NCBI GenBank assembly: GCA_009775265.1
Contig: VSPG01000003.1
Coordinates: 67,533-131,532, forward strand
DNA length: 64,000 nt
Reading direction: 5' to 3'
DNA from: Muribaculaceae bacterium
GTDB taxonomy: Bacteria > Bacteroidota > Bacteroidia > Bacteroidales > Muribaculaceae
Part shown: positions 1 through 8,357 of the stretch, piece after piece
Layout: each line of letters begins with the position of its first letter
Position numbering within the stretch: the stretch's first letter is position 1
The notes under the pieces: model-generated
Told to the model about the DNA's origin: nothing
The model's database searches: none
What the model saw: the letters and a program-made list of their open reading frames with translations, nothing else
Made by a program: the position numbers and the translations under genes

Positions 1-1604
1 TCAAGTTCAGCGCCAAGACAAAACCTGCCGGCTATGCCGTGACACCCGCCCTCGAATTCTCCGCCGCTACGGCACAGACCGTGGTCGTGCGCTTCCGCGC
101 ACAGACATGGGCCCACAAGGATGACAAGCTCAATGTGTGCGTGCAGGTGGAAGGCGACCCGTCCACGATGCAGAGCGTTGACGCGGACGCCTCGACAAAC
201 GTGGCCGACCGCAGCGAGGAGCCGTTCGAACTCACCTTCACCAATGTGCCCACAGGCAGCAAATTCCGTTTCTATCCCGAAAAGAAAGAAGGCGCCGTGC
301 AGGACCGCTGGTTCCTTTCCGACGTGGTGATTCTTGAAGAATGTGACGCAGCAGCCGGACCGCACATCTACACCTCGGCAGGCTACCAGCGCTTTGCCGA
401 CATAATGGCAGGCAACGACAGCGAGATCCGCACCATTGAGGTGGGCGCCGCCGGAATCGGCGACGACCTCAGCGTCGAGCTGCCCGAGAACTCGTCGTAC
501 AGCGTAGAGAAGACCGCGTGGGACGCACGTCGCGGCGGCACACTCTCGCTCCGCTTCGACCCCATGGTCGCCGGCAACTGCGAGGAACAGCTCACCATAA
601 GCGCCGGCAACACCGTTCACACAGTGCTGCTGCGCGGCTTTGCAAAAGTATACACTCCCGTGGCCAAACCCGCCACAAACGTGCAGGCTTCATCGTTCAC
701 AGCCAATTGGGAACGCGTAGCCGGGCTTGAAAGCATCGTGCTGACCGTCTACACCAAAGAAAACGGCCCCCTCGTGGCTTCCGACCTCATGTTCACGAAA
801 TATATCGAAGGAAAAAGCAACAACCGCGCTGTCGAAATCTTCAACGGCACCGGCCGCGAAATTTCGCTCGACGGCTACCGGCTGCTCATGGAAAGCAACG
901 GAGCCGGCGGTTACACCTTCGGAGAATACAAATTTCCGGCAGACGCCAAAGTGGCCGACGGCGGCACATTCACCCTATGCAACGCACAATACGGCGCCCT
1001 GCGCGACATAGCCGACGCCACCATAGGCTTCAGCGACGGCGGATATGCCAACATCATGACGTTCACCGGCGATGACGCCATAGGCCTGTTCGCCCCTGAC
1101 GGCACGCTTGTCGACGCCGTCGGCTACGAAAGCACCGACGTCAACGATGAAGTGAGCGGCAACTGGGGACAGGACAAATCCTTCTACCGCAAATCCTCGA
1201 GCTACGAACCCTCCGACAAATTCCGTATCGACCAGTGGGAAGAACACCCCATGGACTATTGCGAAGGCTACGGCACGCACACCATGGATGCCACAGGCCT
1301 CGTAAAGCGTGAGATCAAACGCATCACGCTCGAACGCGGCGCCACATCGGCCATCGTCGAAGGCATACCCGAGAACACCCCCTGCTACTATACCGTGCAG
1401 GGTCTGTCAGGCGCCACAAAGACGCTCGTTTCGGCTGAAATAGCAGTCAACAACGCCGGCAGCGGCATCACCGACATCACCGGCGACAGCGCCGACGCTC
1501 CCGCCGAGTACTACAACCTCCAGGGCATACGCGTGCACAACCCCGCCCACGGCGAAATGTACATCGTTCGCCAGGGAGCCAAAGCAGCCAAAGTGGTGTT
1601 CTGA
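1..1604 (+). CDS. Secreted lamin-tail-domain protein with T9SS-like C-terminal tail (5' truncated)
   Basis: The reading frame is open to the left window edge (first full codon at 3), so the true start lies outside. The visible part is about 533 residues. It begins with a beta-rich stretch. A lamin-tail-like domain follows at about 775-1170, with the core FNGTGREISLDGYRL and a GDDAIGLFAPDGTLVDAVGY strand pair. This fold is common in extracellular Bacteroidota proteins, often next to nuclease or binding modules. The last 35 residues contain EYYNLQGIRVHNP and end in KAAKVVF. That pattern recurs in two other secreted proteins of this window and resembles a T9SS sorting tail. I infer an exported, surface-attached protein; substrate unknown. 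A strong terminator follows. Confidence 0.75.
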   Translation, partial: KFSAKTKPAGYAVTPALEFSAATAQTVVVRFRAQTWAHKDDKLNVCVQVEGDPSTMQSVDADASTNVADRSEEPFELTFTNVPTGSKFRFYPEKKEGAVQDRWFLSDVVILEECDAAAGPHIYTSAGYQRFADIMAGNDSEIRTIEVGAAGIGDDLSVELPENSSYSVEKTAWDARRGGTLSLRFDPMVAGNCEEQLTISAGNTVHTVLLRGFAKVYTPVAKPATNVQASSFTANWERVAGLESIVLTVYTKENGPLVASDLMFTKYIEGKSNNRAVEIFNGTGREISLDGYRLLMESNGAGGYTFGEYKFPADAKVADGGTFTLCNAQYGALRDIADATIGFSDGGYANIMTFTGDDAIGLFAPDGTLVDAVGYESTDVNDEVSGNWGQDKSFYRKSSSYEPSDKFRIDQWEEHPMDYCEGYGTHTMDATGLVKREIKRITLERGATSAIVEGIPENTPCYYTVQGLSGATKTLVSAEIAVNNAGSGITDITGDSADAPAEYYNLQGIRVHNPAHGEMYIVRQGAKAAKVVF

Positions 1605-1624
1605 TTGCCCATACCACACATATG

Positions 1625-1661
1625 AATCCCGTGCGAGAACACCTCCCGCACGGGATTTTTT
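1625..1661 (+). terminator. Rho-independent terminator of the lamin-tail gene
   Basis: An 11-bp perfect stem (1625-1635 with 1647-1657) and an 11-nt loop run into six Ts. It lies 21 nt after the stop codon. Confidence 0.85.
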
Positions 1662-1717
1662 CATGCGCCTTGTGCCGGACGCGGGCGTGCGCGCACCATA
1701 TTGTCGAATTATTTGTT

Positions 1718-1725
1718 TAAATTTG
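1718..1725 (+). promoter_or_regulatory. -7 box (TAAATTTG) for the zinc peptidase-ribD operon
   Basis: It matches the Bacteroidota TAnnTTTG element, 22 nt before the start at 1748. No clear -33 TTTG at the ideal spacing. Confidence 0.6.
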
Positions 1726-1747
1726 TAGACTCTAACAAGCTCCTATC

Positions 1748-2626
1748 ATGAGACTAAACGGAAGAAGACTCAGCAGCAACGTAAGCGACCGCCGCGGCAG
1801 CGGCACAGGTCGCAAAATCGGAATCGGCGGCGGCATCGTGGGCGTAATCATCATAGCGGTGATGACACTGCTCAACGGTGGCGGCGTGGGCGACATCGTG
1901 CAGAACGTCGTGAACCAGGGCAGCATAAGCCTCGGAGGCGACATGCAGCCCGAACAACAGCTCACGGCCGAGGACCAGCGCCTGTTCGACCTCGCCTCGA
2001 AAGTGCTCGCAGGCACCGAAGACGTGTGGACGCAGGAATTCCGCCGACAAGGCTGGGGCGAATACGAGTGCCCGAAGATGGTGGTGTACAGCGGCGCCGT
2101 CAACAGCGGCTGCGGCCACGCCACCTCGCAGGTAGGGCCATTCTACTGTTCGGCCGACGAGACCGTCTACATAGACCTCGACTTCTTCAAAGACATGGAA
2201 CGCAACATCGGAGCCGGGGGCGATTTTGCCTACGCCTACGTGATAGCACACGAAGTGGGCCACCATGTGCAGCACCTGCTCGGCACTCTCGACAAAGCCC
2301 ACCGGGCCATGAGCGGCATGAGCGAACGCGAGAGCAACCGCACAAGCGTGCGCCTCGAACTGCAGGCCGACTTCTACGCCGGGGTGTGGGCCAACCGCGA
2401 CAACGCCCTTTTCGGAAGCCTCGAGCCCGGCGACGCCGAGCGCGCGATAGCCGCCGCGTCGAAAATCGGCGACGACTATCTGCAACGCAAAGCCTACGGA
2501 CGCGAAATGCCTGACTCGTTCAACCACGGACGCTCATCGCAGCGTGTGGCATGGCTCAAGAAAGGCCTTGCCACAGGCGACCCGGCGCAGGGCGACACCT
2601 TCACTCCCGCCTACGATGAGCTTTGA
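1748..2626 (+). CDS. YpfJ-family neutral zinc metallopeptidase, membrane-anchored
   Basis: 292 residues. The N-terminus is a short basic stretch (MRLNGRRLSSNVSDRRG) followed by one membrane segment at about 24-45, as usual in the YpfJ/KPN_02809 family. The catalytic signature HEVGHH lies at residues 168-173 (H168, E169, H172). A downstream ELQADFYAGVWAN motif supplies the likely third zinc ligand region. The protease domain is therefore probably periplasmic. Physiological substrates are unknown for this family. The stop overlaps the ribD start by 11 nt, so the two are co-translated, although no functional link is evident. Length and motif order are normal. Confidence 0.9.
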   Translation: MRLNGRRLSSNVSDRRGSGTGRKIGIGGGIVGVIIIAVMTLLNGGGVGDIVQNVVNQGSISLGGDMQPEQQLTAEDQRLFDLASKVLAGTEDVWTQEFRRQGWGEYECPKMVVYSGAVNSGCGHATSQVGPFYCSADETVYIDLDFFKDMERNIGAGGDFAYAYVIAHEVGHHVQHLLGTLDKAHRAMSGMSERESNRTSVRLELQADFYAGVWANRDNALFGSLEPGDAERAIAAASKIGDDYLQRKAYGREMPDSFNHGRSSQRVAWLKKGLATGDPAQGDTFTPAYDEL

Positions 2627-3632
2627 CGAAAAATACATGCGCCGCGCCCTGCAACTCGCGGCCCTCGGCGAGGCGCACGCTGCACCCAACCCCATGGTAG
2701 GCGCCGTGATTGTGGCTCCCGACGGGCGCATAATCGGCGAAGGATGGCACCGGCGCTGCGGCGAGGGACACGCCGAAGTGAACGCCATAGCCTCCGTGGC
2801 CGACCGCGACGCGCTCCGCACCGCCACGATGTACGTCACCCTCGAGCCTTGCTCGCACTGGGGACGCACACCGCCATGCGCACGTCTCATCATCGACTGC
2901 GGCATCCCGCGCGTGGCCGTGGCTGCCACCGACCCATTCCCGGCGGTGAGCGGCCGGGGCATCGCCATGCTGCGCGAAGCAGGAGTGGAAGTGCTCACAG
3001 GCATGCTCGCCGAAGACAGCCTGAGCCTGAACGCGCGGTTTATAACAGCCCACACGCGGCAGCGCCCGTTCACCATGCTGAAATGGGCGCAGAGCGCCGA
3101 CGGCTACCTCGACCGCCGACGCGCCGACGGCGCACCGGCTGCACGCATCTCAACCCCGCTCACACAGCTGCTCATGCACCGCAGCCGCAGCCGCTTCGAC
3201 GCGATACTCGTTGGCAGCGGAACAGTGCTCGCCGACAATCCGCGCCTCGACGCCCGTCTCTGGCCCGGAGGACGTGCGCCCCGCCCCGCCGTGGCCGACC
3301 GCCGACGCCGGGTAGCGCCGTCGGCGCATGTCATGCAGCGATCGCCCCTGCTGCTGCACGACGCCGACACCCCGGCCGAAATCCTGGCCACGCTATACCG
3401 CGAGGGCATAACATCGGTAATGGTGGAAGGCGGCTCAGCCCTGCTGCATTCCTTTGCCGAAAGCGGTCTGTGGGATGTGGCGCGCGTGGAAGTGTCGCCC
3501 GCGCGGTTCGGCACCGGCGGCGCATCGCCTGCGCCATGCCTCGGGCAAGAACCGCTACGCGCCGAATGCGTCGACGGAAACAACATATTCTTTTATTCCA
3601 ACAATCCTCTTGTCGACGTTAAAAAGCTATAA
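2616..3632 (+). CDS. ribD: RibD: bifunctional deaminase/reductase of riboflavin synthesis
   Basis: 338 residues from ATG 2616, chosen over an upstream in-frame start at 2544 that would add 24 residues with no family match. The N-terminal deaminase domain shows the zinc site HAE (H52, E54) and PCSHWGRTPPC (C79, C88). It deaminates the pyrimidine released from GTP. The C-terminal reductase domain begins at about 150 (RPFTMLKWAQSADGYLD) and contains the NADPH-binding MVEGGSALLHSF stretch near the end. Both activities are expected to be intact in the cytoplasm. The start lies inside the zinc peptidase gene. The other rib genes are not in this window. Confidence 0.93.
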   Translation: MSFDEKYMRRALQLAALGEAHAAPNPMVGAVIVAPDGRIIGEGWHRRCGEGHAEVNAIASVADRDALRTATMYVTLEPCSHWGRTPPCARLIIDCGIPRVAVAATDPFPAVSGRGIAMLREAGVEVLTGMLAEDSLSLNARFITAHTRQRPFTMLKWAQSADGYLDRRRADGAPAARISTPLTQLLMHRSRSRFDAILVGSGTVLADNPRLDARLWPGGRAPRPAVADRRRRVAPSAHVMQRSPLLLHDADTPAEILATLYREGITSVMVEGGSALLHSFAESGLWDVARVEVSPARFGTGGASPAPCLGQEPLRAECVDGNNIFFYSNNPLVDVKKL

Positions 3633-3690
3633 AAACATATTATTTATCGCCAAATCACCGCAAATTCTTGCCCACTTGAATGCAAAACTT

Positions 3691-3698
3691 TAATTTTG
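3691..3698 (+). promoter_or_regulatory. -7 box (TAATTTTG) for the DUF6242 lipoprotein
   Basis: TAnnTTTG match, with TTG at 3668-3670 exactly 20 bp upstream as a -33 element. The start codon is 22 nt downstream. The sequence around the box is strikingly like the one at 7600-7640. Confidence 0.7.
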
Positions 3699-3720
3699 CA
3701 CATTGAAATAATGCTATCAC

Positions 3721-5223
3721 ATGACTAAAAACATAGCTATCAGCATGGCTGCGGCAGCACTTCTCGCCGGCGCGGCCGCCTGCAACAGCGACACAGAATA
3801 CCACACCGAACTCGACGGCAGCGCAATGGTGAGGACGTTCTCCCTCGTCGAGAACAACAAAATCCTTGCCGACCTCGACAGCGTGTATTTCTCCATCGAC
3901 CTCGTGAGCGGCGACATATTCAACGCCGATTCCCTGCCCATGGGCACACGAATAAACGGAATCGCCGCCAACATCGTCACAGACAACGCTTCGGAAATCA
4001 CCCTCCGCATCCCCCGCGAGGGCAAACCCGACTCCGTGGTCAACTACCTCGAGCACTCCGCCGACACCATCGACTTCTCGCAGGGCCCCGTGCGCGTGGA
4101 AGTGGTTTCGCTTAGCGGGGCCACCAAAAAGGAATACAAAGTGCGCATCAACGTGCACAAAGTTAAAAGCGACTCACTCTGCTGGGGCGAAACGGCATTC
4201 GCTCCGCTGCCCGCGCCGGCATCGGCCACCGCGCAGCGCACCGTGCAGCAGGGCGGAGTGGCCTATACCTTCAGTTCGGGCGCCAACGGCAGCCATAGCG
4301 TGGCTGCCACAAGCGACTTCGCCGCATGGATGCCGCAGGAGTTCACACCCGGCTTCGACATGGACATGAACAGCATCGTGGCCACGCCCGACGCATTCTA
4401 TGCGCTCTCATCCGACGGCACCCTCCACAAAGCTTCCGACGCCGCCGGCCCGTGGAGCGCTACATACGCCAGATTCCACAGCCTGTACGGCGCCTACGGC
4501 GACATGGTCGTGGGATGCACCGAGACACAGGGCAAATACGCCATCGACACATACCCGTCAGTCAACCACGTCATCGGCATGCCCGAAGGCATGCCCGTCA
4601 GCGGCTTCTCCCCCGCCGTCACGCTTACCACCACCGACGGCTCCGCCGAGCAGATGGTGATTACCGGCGGACGCTGCGCCGACGGCACACTGTCAGCCGC
4701 CACATTCGGGTTCGACGGCAACTCGTGGGTGCGACTCAGCAACAAACCTATGCCCAAAGCCCTCGAGGGTGTGGCAGTGGCTCCCTACTATTCGCTACGC
4801 AACCAGGCCATAGAGTGGCGCGTCGACGTGCTGCCCACGCTTCTTGCATTCGGAGGCACCGACGCAAAAGGCGAAATCAACGACATCGTGTACATGAGCC
4901 GCGACTGGGGCATGCACTGGCAGAAAGCCGACTCGCTGCTGCAGCCGGGTCGTCATATGCCCGCCGTCACAGGCGCGCAGGCGCTCGTGGCTCCGCGCCG
5001 CATGAGCATCGCCCGAAGTTCGGCATGGACCGAACTCGGCGCTCCCCGTCTGCCCATCGGGGCACGTTTCGAGACTGCTGCCAATTCGCGGGCCACAACT
5101 CCCATCACCGAATGGGACGCCCCATACATCTACATCTTCGGCGGCTACGAAGCCGACGGCTCCCTCAACCGGGGTCTGTGGCGCGGTGTAATCAACCGCT
5201 TTACCTTCAAGCCCATCCAGTAG
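3721..5223 (+). CDS. DUF6242-family lipoprotein with kelch/beta-propeller-like repeats
   Basis: 500 residues. A signal peptide ends at a lipobox with the acylated cysteine at residue 21 (AGAAAC). An N-terminal beta domain (about 25-145) is followed by a larger domain with repeated strand motifs such as DAFYALSSDGTLHKASDAAG, LLAFGGTDAKGEINDIVYMS and YIYIFGGYEADGSLNRGLW. These look like kelch or sialidase-type propeller blades. The family is known only as a Bacteroidales domain of unknown function. It is probably anchored at the outer membrane. It has its own promoter and is followed by a long hairpin, so it appears monocistronic. Confidence 0.8.
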   Translation: MTKNIAISMAAAALLAGAAACNSDTEYHTELDGSAMVRTFSLVENNKILADLDSVYFSIDLVSGDIFNADSLPMGTRINGIAANIVTDNASEITLRIPREGKPDSVVNYLEHSADTIDFSQGPVRVEVVSLSGATKKEYKVRINVHKVKSDSLCWGETAFAPLPAPASATAQRTVQQGGVAYTFSSGANGSHSVAATSDFAAWMPQEFTPGFDMDMNSIVATPDAFYALSSDGTLHKASDAAGPWSATYARFHSLYGAYGDMVVGCTETQGKYAIDTYPSVNHVIGMPEGMPVSGFSPAVTLTTTDGSAEQMVITGGRCADGTLSAATFGFDGNSWVRLSNKPMPKALEGVAVAPYYSLRNQAIEWRVDVLPTLLAFGGTDAKGEINDIVYMSRDWGMHWQKADSLLQPGRHMPAVTGAQALVAPRRMSIARSSAWTELGAPRLPIGARFETAANSRATTPITEWDAPYIYIFGGYEADGSLNRGLWRGVINRFTFKPIQ

Positions 5224-5252
5224 CACCCGGCAGCCGCACCGGCGGCAAGATT

Positions 5253-5305
5253 CAATACCACCCCGGGCAGTGACTGCGACGCAGTCACTGCCCGGGGTGG
5301 TATTG
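5253..5305 (+). terminator. 25-bp perfect hairpin after the DUF6242 gene
   Basis: The arms 5253-5277 and 5281-5305 are exact reverse complements with a 3-nt loop (gac). It lies 30 nt after the stop. No T-tract follows on the plus strand; an A-run (5313-5320) does. Termination is therefore likely but atypical. Confidence 0.55.
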
Positions 5306-5498
5306 AGGCCTCAAAAAAAAGCAGAGCCACACCCAGTCAACTCTTTAACACAAACAATTACAGACAGCGGATACATATAAGACACTACATATAATTAACA
5401 CATATCGCTAAGCATCATGTATTTGAATATTAGCAAATTATTATAGTTAAATTTTATTAACAACAATATAATATTCTCTATTATTGTAATTTATTGGC
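5306..5498. other. AT-rich intergenic stretch
   Basis: This stretch is very rich in A and T compared with the surrounding DNA and holds no reading frame of note. It marks the left edge of the low-G+C C10 peptidase region. Confidence 0.6.
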
Positions 5499-5506
5499 TA
5501 TATTTG
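5499..5506 (+). promoter_or_regulatory. -7 box (TATATTTG) for the C10 peptidase operon
   Basis: TAnnTTTG match, 33 nt before the start codon at 5540. It argues against a translation start at 5504, which lies inside the box. Confidence 0.6.
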
Positions 5507-5539
5507 CTAAATCTAATGCCAATTAACAAAGTAGACCTT

Positions 5540-6715
5540 ATGAAACCAACCTATTTAGCTTCGCTCATTGGATTAGCCTTTATATCCTGCTCACAAAGCG
5601 AACCATTACAACCTACTAAACCTTTAAACAAACCAAAAGAATATACTCATGTCATTAAAATGGCTACTGAAAGTTTCAGCGCCGTTCATAATTATTCTCG
5701 ATTTTCTTCATCAATAGAATCTGTACAACCTTGGTTAACATGTGAAATCTTAAACGATGATTACTCCGTTTCTCGAAGTTACGACAATCTTCCGGATACA
5801 CTTCTTTATGTGGTTAATTTTTCAAACGATAACGGCGCAGTGCTCATCTCAGACAACGAAATTTTCCGAGGTGTTCTTGCTGTAATGGACAATAATTTCG
5901 ATCCTCATCAAGAAATAGAAAGCCCTGAATTTAATTTCTTCCTCAAATCATATTGTGAATCTCTTAAAACAAATAGGATACACAGCACCACTAATTTTTC
6001 GGAGGTCAAACAATATCTCCCAACTAATATAGCCACCTCTGAGGCTACAGAAAATTGGGAAACTATTTTCGTTTATCCAAACAAACTATATTGTAAATGG
6101 GGACAAGATGCTCCTTACAACAAATACTGCCTCACTCCAGACGGGAAGCAAGCTGTAGCAGGCTGTTTGCCAGTTGCCGTAGCTCAAGCTCTGACGTACT
6201 TTAAATATCCATCCAAGATAAACGACTACACAATACATTGGGAGCACCTTGGATTTGAATTTCCGTCCACATATAACCACGCCGAAAGCAGCGCAAGGTT
6301 AATTAGCGAAATTGGCAAATACGTCCAAGCAAGATATGGAGAGCATAGCACTGGAACTGACGCAAACAAGATTCTGACATTTTTTAGCAATCATGGCTTC
6401 TATATTACAAAAAGCAACGGGTTCCACGATTTAATGGCCATACAAAACATCAGTGACTACGGCCCGTTTTTAGTGGCTGGCCGTTGCGTCGAAGGAGGTC
6501 ACGGATGGGTAATTGACGGCGCTCATGTCCAAAGAAAACAAATAGATGATAAACAAACGCTTAGATTTCTTTTCCATTGTAATTGGGGATGGAATGGCAA
6601 ATACAATGGCTATTTTCTAAGTACTGCATTTGATCCATATAGAGATGGCATTAATCCGGGGTCGGATCGCCATTTCAAAGATTTAATAATGTATCATTTC
6701 ATCGTCAAACAATAA
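5540..6715 (+). CDS. C10-family (streptopain-like) cysteine peptidase lipoprotein
   Basis: 391 residues from ATG 5540; the in-frame TTG at 5504 lies inside the promoter box. A lipoprotein signal ends at C17 (FISC). Residues about 45-120 resemble the Spi/C10 propeptide domain (LLYVVNFSNDNGAVLISDN). The mature papain-like domain has the nucleophile in VAGCLPVAVAQ (C209), the catalytic histidine in GGHGWVIDGA (H321), and the family motif FHCNWGWNGKYNGYF. All the landmark motifs of SpeB and the Bacteroides Bfp proteases are present, so it should be an active, autoprocessed secreted protease. The gene is clearly AT-rich against a 60 % G+C background, which suggests acquisition by transfer. It forms an operon with the next lipoprotein, 8 nt away. 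Confidence 0.9.
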   Translation: MKPTYLASLIGLAFISCSQSEPLQPTKPLNKPKEYTHVIKMATESFSAVHNYSRFSSSIESVQPWLTCEILNDDYSVSRSYDNLPDTLLYVVNFSNDNGAVLISDNEIFRGVLAVMDNNFDPHQEIESPEFNFFLKSYCESLKTNRIHSTTNFSEVKQYLPTNIATSEATENWETIFVYPNKLYCKWGQDAPYNKYCLTPDGKQAVAGCLPVAVAQALTYFKYPSKINDYTIHWEHLGFEFPSTYNHAESSARLISEIGKYVQARYGEHSTGTDANKILTFFSNHGFYITKSNGFHDLMAIQNISDYGPFLVAGRCVEGGHGWVIDGAHVQRKQIDDKQTLRFLFHCNWGWNGKYNGYFLSTAFDPYRDGINPGSDRHFKDLIMYHFIVKQ

Positions 6716-6723
6716 ACAAAACA

Positions 6724-7407
6724 ATGAAAACAATCCATTTACTCATCATCGCACTTCTTTCGGCATCTACCTTGGCATCCTGCTCACAGGGAGAACCTGT
6801 GCATCCTGAAGGAGACATCGCAGAAGATTCACGAACAGAGACAACCGAACATGATTATGACGCACGATTTCCCGTGCCGGCATGGACCGATATCGACGGG
6901 CGAATGCACTTCGACATCGACCTTGACGAATACGAATTCCCCAAAAACAACAAGGTGATAGCCAACATAGCAGGAAAAGGCTGGAAAATAGAAGTGAGCT
7001 ACCGCTACGACATCGACGACTTCGGCATTATAGTTTTTAAAGACGATGACGAATTAGACGTCTTAGGCTGCGATCGCCACCCCTATTTTTACGTACATGA
7101 CTCGCAGTCGGCCTCCATATACACGCATTGGACTCTGACGCCGGACATAGAAGAAGACGACTACGAGGAAAGAAACAGGCGCTATTCAATAAACACCGAA
7201 CACTACACATACGACGAAAACACCGGCCGCCTGCATCTTCATTTCCTGGACTGGTGGCAGGTAATCAAAAGCGCAGAAAACGAAATGTGGCTCGCATCGG
7301 TAACAAAGAGAGAGGGCGGAGAAGTGCGCAGGGCTGAGTTTATAAAACTTGTAGTAGCAACGCCCGACGAGGTGGCAGAATGGAACCGCACATACGGGGC
7401 AATATAA
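6724..7407 (+). CDS. Lipoprotein of unknown function paired with the C10 peptidase
   Basis: 227 residues with a lipoprotein signal ending at C20 (STLASC). The first mature residues (CSQGEPVHP) mirror those of the upstream peptidase (CSQSEPLQP), which suggests a shared origin of the leader. The rest is acidic and beta-rich (RMHFDIDLDEYEFPKN, YFYVHDSQSASIYTHWTL). I do not recognise the family. In Streptococcus and in Bacteroides fragilis, C10 proteases are encoded beside small inhibitors, so an inhibitor or immunity role is possible. However, this protein is larger than the known ones and I see no recognisable inhibitor fold. G+C is intermediate between the peptidase and the genome. Confidence 0.6.
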   Translation: MKTIHLLIIALLSASTLASCSQGEPVHPEGDIAEDSRTETTEHDYDARFPVPAWTDIDGRMHFDIDLDEYEFPKNNKVIANIAGKGWKIEVSYRYDIDDFGIIVFKDDDELDVLGCDRHPYFYVHDSQSASIYTHWTLTPDIEEDDYEERNRRYSINTEHYTYDENTGRLHLHFLDWWQVIKSAENEMWLASVTKREGGEVRRAEFIKLVVATPDEVAEWNRTYGAI

Positions 7408-7452
7408 CAGTGCGCCCATAGGCCGGAACGGCCTCCTGCAAGCACAGCATTC

Positions 7453-7490
7453 AATCGTCCGAGCCTTTATACCATCCGGCCCGGACGATT
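7453..7490 (+). terminator. Possible terminator after the C10 operon
   Basis: A 9-bp stem (7453-7461 with 7482-7490) closes a 20-nt loop. Only a short T-rich tail follows, so it is a weak candidate. Confidence 0.4.
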
Positions 7491-7606
7491 TCATGTATAC
7501 TTCCAAAGCAACATCAACCCTACACTCGGCGGCGTTAAAAACATATAAAAATAGGATGTTTCAACCTATTTCGGCCGTTTTGTTTGCCCACTTGCCCGCA
7601 AAAAAT

Positions 7607-7614
7607 TAATTTTG
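7607..7614 (+). promoter_or_regulatory. Promoter (-33 TTTG / -7 TAATTTTG) of the DUF6089-uppS-bamA operon
   Basis: The -33 TTTG at 7583-7586 and the -7 box are 20 bp apart, a textbook Bacteroidota arrangement. The start codon follows at 7670. Confidence 0.75.
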
Positions 7615-7669
7615 CACATTGAAACATACACTATCACACGACTAACGCCCCGATAAGGCCAACCGATTA

Positions 7670-8356
7670 ATGCACGCATTCCTACGCAGCATACTGATTC
7701 TTATGCTTGTCGCCGCCACCGCTCCGCTCGCCGGGGCGCAGGAAGCGCCGTACCGCTTCGACATCGGAGCAGGCATGGGAATGAACGGCTATCTGGGCGA
7801 AGCGTCGTCGTCCATGTTCAAACACCCTGGATTCACCGCCGACGCCGGCATGCGCTATATCCCCAACGCACGCATGGCTTTCCGGGGCATGCTGTCTCTG
7901 CAGAACCTCAGCGGCAGCACCGCCGACATAGCCAACGCGCTCCCCGACGGCGCCGTCTATGATTTCCGCTCGACGGTCTACGCCATCGACCTGCGCTACG
8001 AATTCAACTTTTTCGCCTATGGCATAGGCGAAACCTACAAGCGACTGCGCCGATGGACACCTTACCTAACCATAGGCGCGGGCCTGTGCGTGAGCTCCTC
8101 CGGCGGCAACACATCCGCCGCCCCCACCCTGCCCATGGGAGCGGGCATAAAGATAAAGCTTCGCAAGCGGCTCAACCTCAACGCGGAATTCACGATGGCA
8201 AAAGCCTTCGGCGACAAGCTCGACGGGCCGCTGCTCAACGACCTCAACCAGATAAAAACCGAATTCTACAAGAACACCGACTGGTATCCGCGTCTCACCG
8301 TGGGCATTAGCTACGAGTTCGGCGAAAGATGCGCCACCTGCCATTACGTAGACTGA
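7670..8356 (+). CDS. DUF6089-family outer-membrane beta-barrel protein
   Basis: 228 residues with a signal peptide cleaved near residue 24 (LAGAQEA). The rest has alternating aromatic/hydrophobic strands and Gly-rich turns typical of a small OmpA/OMP-type barrel (YRFDIGAGMGMNGYLGEA, YAIDLRYEFNFFAYGIG, LNLNAEFTMAKAFGDKL). It ends in a strand with YEFGERCATCHYVD. DUF6089 proteins commonly sit directly upstream of uppS and bamA in Bacteroidales, as here; the next start is 1 nt after this stop. The role is unknown. Its position suggests a job in outer-membrane assembly. Confidence 0.85.
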   Translation: MHAFLRSILILMLVAATAPLAGAQEAPYRFDIGAGMGMNGYLGEASSSMFKHPGFTADAGMRYIPNARMAFRGMLSLQNLSGSTADIANALPDGAVYDFRSTVYAIDLRYEFNFFAYGIGETYKRLRRWTPYLTIGAGLCVSSSGGNTSAAPTLPMGAGIKIKLRKRLNLNAEFTMAKAFGDKLDGPLLNDLNQIKTEFYKNTDWYPRLTVGISYEFGERCATCHYVD

Positions 8357-8357
8357 T

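Noticed and set aside
2544..2615. Longer ribD start
   Set aside because: The added 24 residues are Arg/Pro-rich and lie within the upstream coding region; the ATG at 2616 matches the family start.
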